This document shows, piece after piece, positions 12,048-20,063 of a stretch of 22,809 nt of DNA (position 1 is the stretch's first letter; the number at the start of each line of letters is the position of its first letter). Below the pieces are notes generated by a model, which was not told the origin of the DNA, ran no database searches, and saw nothing but the letters and a program-made list of their open reading frames with translations. The position numbers and the translations under genes were made by a program. The DNA lies in NCBI GenBank assembly GCA_002245135.1, contig NGBS01000945.1, positions 1 to 22,809 of the forward strand, in the 5' to 3' direction. This DNA comes from Proteromonas lacertae. Taxonomy: Eukaryota > Sar > Bigyra > Opalinata > Proteromonadidae.

Positions 12048-13330
12048 TTTTTTTTTGATATTATTATTTCCAAATTTTTAAATCCTTTTTCTTTTTTTCT
12101 CAATATTTTTGTGTGTGTTGTAGGTATAATACAGTATTTAAATAAATAAATGATACTAAATGTCAAGCCTAAAGCTTGATATTTTTTATTTTATTTTTTA
12201 AATTACGCTACTCTTTATTGACATTTTTTGTTTCTATCAGTTTTTTATAGCTATGCTTTGCTTGTTTTTTTGATCAATATGATTTTCAACTAACTGTAAA
12301 ATATATTTATTTCAATTCAAATAAACGTGAAATGATTATTAATTTAGATAGTTTATTAAGTAAATAAAAGCGTCAATATAATATTTAGATGATAGTTCTT
12401 ATACTATATACAAATGCCTTCTAAAATTGTGGTTAATAACTCGTTGAAGAGAGAGTTTCGTGGTTCTAACTTACTGTACATCTCTATTTCGGGTGGAGTG
12501 ACTTTAGACGGAAAGTTGTAGTAAAAGTTGACAGTAAGTTAATCTGAATCAGATACCTCTAAATCGCTGTCTTCAATTATTATTAGTTCATGCTTCTTTT
12601 TATTTTAATCTTGTGTAACTACATTTGTATATTTTTCATGCTTCTTTATTACTCATTATTATAATTTATTAAGTGTATGTGCTGTAAACTTTGGGAAGTT
12701 TGGGTTTAGACGCGTGTTCAAAATTTAAACTCGCCTAATCTAGTTAGAGTTTGACTCTAATATTTTATATTACTTGACTATAATTGCTTAATTAAGAGAT
12801 TCTGAGAAGATGGTAGAGATAGCACAACTTTTTTTTGGTCTAATTTCACGATCTTTTAATGATTTGAGCATTTTTGATCCCAACCTATTGTACATAATAA
12901 CTGTACACAGGATCTCCAGTTTTTTTATTAAATATCTTACTATTAGATGAGAATGCTCAAAATATAATGTGTGATAACACAAGCTCGGCTTGAATATTTT
13001 TTAATATTTTATAAAATTTGAGCACCTGCCTCCTATAGGAAGCTAGGGCTTATTTTTGTTAATTAATTAATAAATACTATTATTTTTTAAACTGTTTGAC
13101 TTATTTACTATCTGAATAACTATCTTAAGCTCTATTTCAATCGTTTATCCCATAAAAACAATTTAACTAAGTCATTAAGACATATTTATTTATAACTAAC
13201 TGATAATTGAACCTTTTTCTTAAAAAACAAATCATTCAACTAAATTTTGGCAATCTTGTATCTATTCGAGGAAGTCAACATATTTTACATTTCCATAGCT
13301 TCTATTATTGTTAAATTATCACCTTCTTGA
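12048..13330. other. Gene-poor AT-rich stretch without a supported gene
   Basis: No convincing gene. Small signals: a 6-bp stem TCAAGC-CTAAA-GCTTGA at about 12163-12179 just past the giant gene; a 35-codon plus-strand ORF from the ATG near 12414 with higher GC than its surroundings; a minus-strand acidic tail (EDSDLEVSDSD then stop) near 12543-12577; a 64-codon minus-strand frame at 12788-12982 containing REIRPKKSCAISTIF; a CAAGC-TCG-GCTTG hairpin near 12980. The minus-strand pieces could be remnants of one decayed gene, possibly a transposase, but no catalytic motif is visible. Confidence 0.4.
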
Positions 13331-13800
13331 ACATAATTTACTTACATTTATTAAACTACTAGCCATTGGATAAGTTAAGAATTTAGAATCATCTACTTCT
13401 CGTTTTATAATCATGAATTTTGATAATTTGCTTTCTAAAGCATTTCTTATACCTACAACGAAGTTATCTCTATTGCATTGTAATTGATATACTTCTACTA
13501 ATCTTTTTATATATTATAAAGCTACTTCTTTTATATTCAATTTACCTCTCATGCTTTAGCTTTGAATATCTAGCTTTTACAACCATTCTTTAAAATTTCT
13601 CAGGTGTAAGAAGACCTTTATCATTTGTAATTGTGATCTTATTAGCTTTACCAATACTCTCTTTTACAACACTTACATTCAAAGCATTATTAGTTATTAT
13701 ATATTGTCATAGATTCTTCACCTTCAAACACTTGAATTAACACATCGAGTTGTAAATACTTGAGTATTATTAACTGAAATTTTGATATTAATTGTAATTA
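13330..13800 (-). pseudogene. Decayed Hsp70 C-terminal fragment
   Basis: Minus-strand pieces in changing frames match Hsp70 in order. NNTQVFTT (about 13747-13772) fits the substrate-domain KTQVFTT. VLIQVFEGEESMT (about 13700-13740) fits VLIQVYEGERAMT. ALNVSVVKESIGKANKITI plus TNDKGLLTPEKF (about 13593-13688) fits [26 protein letters not shown]. A lid-like helix with RNALESKLSKFM follows (about 13400-13480). About 40 residues expected between EGEESMT and ALNVS are missing, the frame shifts between QVFTT and VLIQV, and TAA stops interrupt (for example after PEKF and after KEVAL). No ATPase domain is present. This is a dead fragment of a host chaperone gene. Confidence 0.72.
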
Positions 13801-13990
13801 ATTAACTTCTATTAATCCTTTCATATATTCAATAGCTAATTCTTTAACTTTGTATAACTTTTACTTTGTTAAATCATCTCTTCTAAAAAACCTTTTTAAA
13901 TCACTATAATTTCTTTTCTGTTCAATAAACAAGTCTCAATTATTACTTTAACAAGCACACATTCCTATATTATAGTGAAATTCCCATTGC
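13800..13990 (-). other. Decayed minus-strand coding debris upstream of the Hsp70 fragment
   Basis: Short open pieces only. One, KVKELAIEYMKGLIEV (about 13812-13860), resembles KEVAL-stop-YIKRLVEV in the Hsp70 lid region about 330 bp further along, suggesting an old internal duplication. It also contains DLKRFFRRDDLTK. I cannot assign a family; the next intact frame on this strand ends at 13991. Confidence 0.35.
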
Positions 13991-14622
13991 TCAAATATCA
14001 CTCAATGGACTTATACTACCTGTTTTAATTGATTTGTTTAATATTTTTATTGCATATTGATTCTTTGATGGATCTTCACATAATTCAACTAATTTCTTTA
14101 TTATTTTATATTGATTGATATGTCCATTACCACTTTGATCTACTTGTAACTTTAATAAATTAGTTTGCTCCATAGGCTTATCGATTGTTACATGACGTTT
14201 TAATTTTGCATGAATATTTTCACTTATATCACAAGTATTGTACTATACTTTTTGACATTTTTTCGAGCTTCTCTTTCATGAGAAGTTGCGGAATTTCGAG
14301 GTGATTCGTTTGTAAGCCAATCATAAACTTCAGGATTATCACACTCTTCAGAACAATAAGACATACCAACTGATCCTATTGATTGATGTGTATGCCTACC
14401 ACCTACAACATATTGACCAATTGGTCTAACTGAAGGCTTTATTATATTATTAGATGACAATGGTTGGTTTCGAGATGAATTCTGTTGACTTCCACCATTT
14501 TGGTTTTTAAAAGCTTTTTCATGTATATTTAACTTCACTGTTTTTATTTCTACCTCAGATTCAAAAATATTTGGAACTACTACAGGGCTAGAACCGGTAC
14601 ATCCCGTTATTTTCTTTCCAGA
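13991..14622 (-). CDS. Unrecognised two-exon protein, 5' end unresolved
   Basis: A 26-nt intron (14223-14248, GTATAG to ATAAG) joins two open frames into one protein. Its first part is low-complexity (about 14538-14250, with GQYVVGGRHTHQSIGS and a CSEEC motif). Its second is helical (VELCEDPSKNQYAIKILNKS), reminiscent of an armadillo or VHS-type helical repeat but without a diagnostic motif. The frame stays open upstream to about 14622, where a stop occurs and no in-frame ATG is found, so a further 5' exon is likely missing. It ends at TGA 13991-13993; the codons beyond (AMGISL) look like lost coding sequence, so the gene may be truncated. It lies next to other broken genes. Confidence 0.45.
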
Positions 14623-14691
14623 ATTTTAAATTCAAGAAATATTAATAAACAAAGTGGTAAAAAGTTTGAAGGCTTGTTATCTTTATGAAAG

Positions 14692-15059
14692 ATTTTTAAT
14701 GGTGAATCGTCTGCTTTAGAACCTTTACAAGCTCAAACAAAGTTTCAAGAGTTTTTAAGAGATTATAGTGAAAACAATATTTATATCTACAGGTATATAT
14801 AAATATATTGATTATTCTTATCACTAGAAAATCATTATTGGAAAATTTCAACAGAGGTAATGAAGATGAAAATATCAATCCATCTATAACAGATGTTATT
14901 ACAAGAACAATAAAAATTCCTAAAGTAATTGAAATAGTTGAAGATACAACTGATGTTGATGATGATAAACATGTTGAGCTTGATGAAATTAGTTTAATAT
15001 TGATAATAATAAAGTTCATAAAAAAGTATATCACAGATGTAGGTCGTATGACAAACTAA
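14692..15059 (+). CDS. Small two-exon frame, weakly MCM-like, 5' end unresolved
   Basis: A 35-nt intron at 14793-14827 joins GESSALEPLQAQTKFQEFL and the following residues to a second exon beginning KSLLENFNRGNEDENIN and ending at TAA 15057-15059. The first part (FQEFLRDY, then IYIYR, then L-x-NFNRG) has the look of the MCM helicase N-terminal helical domain. IPKVIEIVEDTTDVDDD could be a worn version of the MCM IPRTIEVEL-type strand. Everything normally between these, and the AAA+ ATPase, is absent. There is no start codon in the first exon: the frame is open only from about 14692. It may be a fragment of a larger decayed gene. The MCM call is tentative. Confidence 0.35.
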
Positions 15060-15491
15060 CTATATATTTGTTAATAACTAACTCCTAACATCATGAATAT
15101 CATATTAGTTTTAATTGAATCATTCTGCAATATAGAGTTACGCCATACTGGGAACAACAATATTTGTCGAATAATAACTTGATTTTAATGAAAAATAAAA
15201 GATTACACCTTATAGTAAAATATTGTCTTATATTTGTTTGGTAAAACTAAAAGGAACAATAAAATAAAAAACTTAACTCAAAAAAATAAAAAAAAGACTG
15301 ACGTAATTTTTTATACATAGTGTATTAAGAAGTAATAAAATTTGGATAGAATAATTCATACTCTACAACAGCATTTTATTGTACATAATTAGCTGTACAT
15401 GTTGTTGTAGTGTAAAAAATGAAAAAATTAATTATTATTTGTCATAATTACATTTTGACCGTCAATAATTTATTTTGTTGTAATTTGTTGA
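15060..15491. other. Intergenic region with imperfect hairpin
   Basis: About 430 bp of AT-rich DNA without a supported gene. It contains the inverted repeat described separately at 15363-15410; the last 80 bp must hold the CIA2 promoter. Nothing else is recognisable. Confidence 0.5.
15363..15410. repeat. Imperfect inverted repeat
   Basis: CTACAACAGCA at the left pairs with TGTTGTTGTAG at the right (one G-T position), enclosing TGTACA-TAATTAGC-TGTACA, so a nested two-stem hairpin is possible. It lies about 80 bp upstream of the CIA2 start. Its role is unknown; it could be a regulatory palindrome or the trace of a small insertion. Confidence 0.5.
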
Positions 15492-16153
15492 ATGAGTGAA
15501 GAAGGAAGAAATATCAACCCTACTCACTATTCTAAATTAGAAGTATATGTACAATTTTTATATTATATAGATACCAGAAGTTGATTATTCTGATATTAAC
15601 CAATTAACTCTAAAATCAGAGATAACTAAAGTGGAAGTATTTGGTATAGTTATTGTTAACAATATTAAATAGAATTTTTAAGAAATATACGAGATCCTGA
15701 ACATCCAGTTTCATTGGAAGAGCTTGGTGTAATAAAATTGGATTTAATAGATGTAAGTAACGATAATAAAACAGTTGATGTAAAATTTACACCTACAATC
15801 TCAAACTGTTCGTATAATACATATAATTATGAACTTGTAGTCTAGCTGGTATTATTGGTTTATGTATATGTGTAAAGTTGCAAAGATCATTGCCTATAGA
15901 ATATAAATTCAATGTTGAAATAACACATGGAACACATGATCAAGAAGATATATGTATTTAGTTATTTTAATGTTGTACATTAGTTACAAAGCAATTGAAC
16001 GATAAAGAAAGAGTAGCTGCTGCAGTTGAGAATGTAGGTTTATGTATAGTTATATTTTTGTTATATAATTTAGGTGATCAAATAAACAGATGTTTACAAC
16101 CATCAGATCCTGTGAATATGGGTCAAATAAATAAATTGATAATGTCGTTGTAA
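15492..16153 (+). CDS. CIA2: CIA2/MIP18 (FAM96) family cytosolic Fe-S targeting factor, 169 aa
   Basis: Six exons (15492-15542, 15571-15643, 15673-15811, 15841-15953, 15984-16037, 16074-16153) with introns of 28, 29, 29, 30 and 36 nt give exactly 170 codons including TAA. The protein carries the family signature in order: FEFLRNIRDPEHPVSLEELG (about residues 40-59), KFTPTISNCS with the conserved reactive cysteine, GLCICVKLQRSLP, THGTHDQED and KQLNDKERVAAAVEN. Length matches the roughly 160-residue human CIA2B. In known eukaryotes CIA2 works with CIA1 and MMS19 in the cytosol to hand Fe-S clusters to client enzymes. The ATG gives a full-length N-terminus (MSEEGRNINPTHYSKLE). Each splice is supported because the conserved motifs run across the junctions. 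Confidence 0.95.
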
Positions 16154-16259
16154 TAATATTTGTGTTTTAAATGTTGTTTTTTAGTATAGGCTTGGATTAT
16201 GTTTGAAAAAGTCATTTTCAAATTTTAAATTTCTTTTGTTATAAGTTATTCTGTTTAAC

Positions 16260-16739
16260 ATGAATCAATCGTTTACATCTCGTGTGATATGCTTTGCGTC
16301 TAAAGATCATCTTTATTTAACTGATATGAAACCTATATATAATTGTTTTCAACCGAAGGTACTTGGATTATTTTTGTTGAAAGATTCTGTTCTTGCACTT
16401 AATGATGTATTAGCTGATTTAGAAAGCGAAGAAGAAGATGAGTATAGGAAATAAATCTATTAATATCCTAGAAAAAAGTCCAAGCAAATAACCAAGAGAT
16501 TAATTAACAATATAACAATTGATATAGCAGGTACATTCCTCTTGAGATGTGTTGAAAGACTCGTTGGTTTATTTGTAACACCTAGAATGTTAGACAAACT
16601 TACAAAGAATGTCAGATACTCTGCAGTTAGAAAGGTTCAAAAATTTGGAATTAAAGAAGGTTCAATAAGAATAATTAAAACAGATATTGTAGCATCCTTT
16701 TTATATCACTGTGTTGAATTCTTTATTGGAAGAGTATAG
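16260..16739 (+). CDS. Unrecognised small protein, 149 aa
   Basis: Two exons (16260-16441 and 16472-16739) around a 30-nt phase-2 intron. The protein has an N-terminal half starting MNQSFTSRVICFASKDHLYL, an acidic linker (ESEEEDE) at the splice site, then a basic, moderately hydrophobic half (LLRCVERLVGLFVTPRMLD ... FLYHCVEFFIGRV). No family is recognised. The end is ambiguous: GTATAG at 16734 could instead open a 26-nt intron to 16759, extending the protein by about 20 residues to a TAA at 16823-16825. That TAA overlaps the next gene's ATG by one base. The unspliced end leaves 85 bp for the next promoter and is preferred. Only 106 bp separate it from CIA2. Confidence 0.65.
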
Positions 16740-16824
16740 AATATATTATTTATATGTAGTGCAAAAATTTATATACATTGATAAGATTCCGTAAGAATAT
16801 GCCAATATCCTTTTTATTCCTATA

Positions 16825-17197
16825 ATGCATAGTAAAAGTGATAATGGTTTGTCTTTAATTGATATCTTTTAAGAATTAATGAATGAAGATGATTATTGGG
16901 AGCATCCAGATACAGAGGCAATATCTACAAGTAGAGCAAAGGAAGAATGGAGAGAATTAAAAAGAGATTTTTGGAGAAGAGTATATATATTATATTATAT
17001 TATAATTCAATAATTAGACTCATTATGAATTTGTGGTTGAATGTATCTCCTTAGGAATGGGAGGAATTGGTGCTTGTCTTGGTACATTAATATACCCAGG
17101 ATTAGGAACAGTAGCTGGTGAGATTATAACAAGCACAGTAATGTGTAATTTATGCAGTATGGAATCTAATCCAGTGGTATTGGAAGATAGTAAATAA
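16825..17197 (+). CDS. Small glycine-rich hydrophobic protein, 102 aa
   Basis: Three exons (16825-16846, 16874-16980, 17018-17197) with introns of 27 nt (phase 1) and 37 nt (phase 0). The spliced protein starts MHSKSDNELMNEDDYWEHPD, has a charged helical stretch (AKEEWRELKRDFWRR), then a glycine-rich hydrophobic segment (GMGGIGACLGTLIYPGLGTV) of membrane or glycine-zipper type, and ends LEDSK. The 27-nt intron is needed to bypass an in-frame TAA at 16870-16872. No family is recognised; a small membrane-associated protein is the best description. It may be related to its upstream neighbour, but I see no clear similarity. Confidence 0.65.
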
Positions 17198-17297
17198 TTA
17201 AGTAATTTCTATTATTATTTCTCTATTTTTGGTAATTTAGGTTTTAATTAAGAAAAATAAATTGTTACATATATATATATATATATTTAATGTAATT
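17198..17297. other. Short convergent intergenic region with TA run
   Basis: 100 bp between two convergent genes, including a (TA)n run at about 17270-17286. It presumably holds both 3' ends; no clear terminator motif is visible. Confidence 0.5.
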
Positions 17298-19018
17298 TTA
17301 TCGTCTTCTAGTACTAACAGCTGGCTTTTTACTTGTCACTCTTCCTGCTGCAGCATATGCTCCTACTCCAGCATTTCGATGAGTTGTTTTTGGCTAATAT
17401 GTTATATATATATAACATCATATATACCTTTGCAATGATATCTTTACACTTTGGTATATGTCTTTCAGCAACTTGAGCTTCAAATTTTCTTCCACAATAA
17501 TTACATTTAATTAAAAAAACATATATATATATATTAAAAAGGATATGGACAAGGAACTCTATCATCAATATCAGGTGGAGCTTCATATTTACTAGCATCA
17601 TATCCACCACCACTATTATTACCATTACTATTTCCACCTTTCGTACTTCTCATTGCAGCTCTAAACTGTTCACTTTGTATTTTCCATTTAGGCATTGTTG
17701 GCTTCTTCTTTTTAACTTCTTTCTTCTTTAATGCTGCTTTTACAATCTGTGCTGCATCTTGACCATTCATTTCAACTACTGCTTTCACTCTCAAATTAGT
17801 TGAATTGAAAGTTTTTCTCTTTTTACTTGCTTTTTGACAGGCTTGAATATGTTTGGGTAATACATCATCACTGAAATTTCTTCCACATATAGGGCAAGGT
17901 TGCAGTATCATATTAGCAGTTGGATCTTCTATTGGAGCGTATGAACTAATTGGTTGTGCTAAAGCTCCCATGGCATTCAAACAGTCTGGACATTGACAAC
18001 CTGCTTTTCTAGTACATTCTACTCTTGGACCATTATTCCTTCGCTGTTGTGGTTGTTGCATTATTTGTGGTTGTGGTTGTCTTCGTTGTTGTTGTTGTGG
18101 AGGCGGTTGTTGAGGTTGAGGTGCTGGTTGATATCTTTGTTGTTGTTGTTGTTGGTGTGGTTGTCTATGAGATTGTAATTGTGGTTGTTGTCTAAATTTA
18201 TTATTATTATTATTATTATAGTTTTTATTATTAGAAGGTGAAGTTATAGGTGATGTGGGATATGTTGGTTCATATCCTCCATCATCTTCATTATTATAAT
18301 CAGATGAATTAGATTGATACATTCTGTTATTAATACGAGGTTGTGGTCTATTAGATATTTGTTTGGGTTTTTGGTATTGAGGATATCCGTTATCATCTTC
18401 ATCTTCATAATTCACTTCTGCAGATTGTCTTTGGTAGTTACGTTGAGATTGAGTAATTCTTTGTTGTTGCGGTGGCATATTATACTGTGCAGGTGGTAAA
18501 CTATTGTATTCTTCATCTCTAAATGAGGGATGTTTATTCATTTTCGATTTTAGTAAAGCTAATCCTGCTCTACTTGCTGATCCACCCCTTTCTTTATTAG
18601 ATCTAGCACCAAATCGAATGTGATCTGTTTCTTCCATTAAATCTGGTCTTTGTGGAGCTGGTGGCACTGGAGAGGCATAAAGAGAACTCATTGCAGCTTT
18701 ACACTATTATTAGTAAAAATAACCGTTTCATACATTTGGACATTGACAATTGGAATTTCTAGTACATTTTATATTTTTACCTGAGCTTTTTCTAGAAGAT
18801 TGTCTCAGGATTTCATTTTCTATAATATCTGGTCCAGGTGGTGGAACTTCATAACCTTGTAATGATTTTTGTCTCTGTGGAATTGATCCAGATCCTTGTC
18901 TCGAAAAATGATCTAAAGAGTCTTCAAAACCATTACTATATTAAAGATAAACAATGATATATTTATACGAATTGCCTGGATTTCCATTAGTTCTGTATAT
19001 TCCTCTATATTGAGCCAT
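17298..19018 (-). CDS. ZC2HC1-like C2HC zinc-finger protein, 525 aa
   Basis: Five exons: 19018-18969, 18935-18734, 18703-17547, 17500-17428 and 17393-17298, giving 526 codons with TAA. Introns are 33 nt (18936-18968), 30 nt (18704-18733), a non-GT-AG 46 nt (17501-17546) and 34 nt (17394-17427). Two C2HC fingers are present: CPICGRNF...H-x3-C (C354, C357, H369, C373) and CPYCGRKFEAQVAERHIPKC (C469, C472, H484, C488). Between them PKWKIQSEQFRAAMR resembles the W-x5-EFI-AIR helix of ZC2HC1 proteins. Two extra copies of a C-x5-C-x-C-x2-C motif (CTRNSNCQCPNC at 74-85, CTRKAGCQCPDC at 314-325) flank a Gln/Pro/Asn-rich linker. The tail is basic (TRRR). An apparent ATG at 18691 is internal, since splicing extends the N-terminus by 88 residues. 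Confidence 0.85.
17501..17546 (-). other. Candidate U12-type (AT-AA) intron
   Basis: This 46-nt segment interrupts the second C2HC finger between VPCP and YCGRKF. No AG lies before the finger resumes, so a GT-AG intron is impossible here. Removing ATATCCTTTTTAA...ATGTAA restores VPCPYCGRKF exactly. The 5' end ATATCCTTT is the consensus minor-spliceosome AT-AC donor. The 3' end would be AA, a rare variant, because the ATAT at the junction makes the exact boundary ambiguous by up to four bases. A TTTTTTAAT stretch near the 3' end could serve as branch region. The alternative is a real insertion that truncates the gene. Confidence 0.5.
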
Positions 19019-19087
19019 TTAAAAAAATAAAACTGAAAAGTCAAATGCGGTTCTATCTGATCTTGATCACTTTTTGAATTTCAAAAA
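19019..19087. promoter_or_regulatory. 69-bp divergent promoter region
   Basis: The start codons of the zinc-finger gene (minus) and the pseudokinase gene (plus) are only 69 bp apart, so regulatory sequence must be shared. It contains TGATC-TT-GATCA, a near-perfect palindrome, and ends TTTCAAAAAATG, similar to the TCAAAAAATG context of the gene at 1808. Confidence 0.45.
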
Positions 19088-20019
19088 ATGGAAGAAAAAG
19101 AGAGTGTATAGTATATTTAACTAATTCTAATAGAACATATTCATTACTGAAGTAGATGAAGAAGTATGACTGTATCTCTAGTATTGTTTAGATAATTGAG
19201 ACTTTAAGAGATGATAAGGATGTAAAGACATACCTGATACAGCAATCAGAGCATTCTCAGGTAGTTATCAAAACAATTTTTATGCATGATGAAGAAGTGT
19301 CAAAGATAAATCTACTAGTATAGCTTTCCATTAATATTTATATTAATATAGATTAGTGACCTTAATTCAATAACTGGAAATAACATCATTCCCTCAATGG
19401 TAAGTTATTCATCAGAAAAACACTTAATTACCTTAAGTCATACATATCAAGAGGAATATACACCATTAGATATGTTAATACTTGATGCACCAGAGGTAAT
19501 GGAAAACTACAATAGAATATTAATAGACATAGGTGAAGGCTTACTTCAATTATTAGATCAGAATTATTACCATCACAATCTCAAGCCAAGCAATATATTC
19601 GTTATACCAACATCACAGTACCACACATTTGTAGCAGATTATTTACACAATTCATTATTCAAAAATCCTCAATTCTCATTCTTTCTTAGTCCAGAGCAAT
19701 TAGTGAGTTCTAGTCATGATAAATCTGATATTTGGAGTTATGGATGTATAATATATTATTTATACACCAGTGGAGATATTTTATTTTCCACTACACACAT
19801 TAATTTTGACACTGAAAAAAATACAGCTGAAAATCCTCGTGATTTACTATACGCTATGAGATGTTTTGATTATGAAGAAGATATTGATGATATGTTTTAT
19901 GAAAATGAAGAAGATGAGGAAATAGGTAGATTATTAAAACAGATGTTAAACCCTGATGCCAGATAGTCGAATGGATTTGAATAGTGTAGTAAATACAATA
20001 AAAAGTATATATCTATACA

Positions 20020-20062
<43 letters not shown>

Positions 20063-20063
20063 G
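19088..20063 (+). CDS. Pseudokinase domain, N-terminal part of a probable kinase-LRR gene
   Basis: Exons 19088-19105, 19134-19163, 19192-19317 and 19352 onward, with introns of 28, 28 and 34 nt. The spliced protein has a kinase fold: QVVIKTIF with the beta-3 lysine (K43), HHNLKPSN at residues 132-139, ADYL in place of DFG, SPEQ for APE (about 171) and KSDIWSYGCIIYYLYTSGD. The catalytic HRD aspartate is asparagine (N134), DFG is DYL and no glycine-rich loop is seen, so phosphotransfer is unlikely. The frame ends at TAG 19964-19966, right after a near-repeat of CC(T/A)GAT. The kinase C-terminal helix continues in the next frame (PDSRMDLNSVVNTIK) up to an intron starting at 20005 that carries a long (ATT)n run. 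One frame break in a host gene is therefore likely. Confidence 0.75.
20005..20063 (+). repeat. Intronic (ATT)n microsatellite
   Basis: A pure ATT/TTA trinucleotide run (about 20031-20061) lies inside a 59-nt predicted intron of the pseudokinase-LRR gene, about twice the usual intron length here. A downstream AG at about 20078 is an alternative acceptor. Confidence 0.7.

Noticed and set aside
12160-12182. Hairpin after the giant gene as a transcription terminator
   Set aside because: Intrinsic hairpin terminators are bacterial; in this eukaryotic setting the 6-bp stem may be chance.
12788-12982. Possible transposase fragment on the minus strand (REIRPKKSCAISTIF)
   Set aside because: Only 64 codons, no DDE/D or DNA-binding motif I can name, no terminal inverted repeats or target duplication found nearby.
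13330-13990. Alternative genetic code with TAA read as Glu or Gln, prompted by TAA at expected Glu positions in the Hsp70 pieces
   Set aside because: CIA2, both zinc-finger genes and the giant gene all end at TAA or TAG where their families or frames should end, and the Hsp70 pieces also show frame shifts and a deletion, so decay explains it.
16870-16872. In-frame TAA as a true end or readthrough stop between 16825 and 17197
   Set aside because: A 27-nt GTTTG...TTTTAAG intron removes it and keeps frame, in line with other introns in the window.
20031-20061. Trinucleotide run as a CRISPR-like or satellite array
   Set aside because: It is a simple ATT microsatellite inside an intron, with no spacers.
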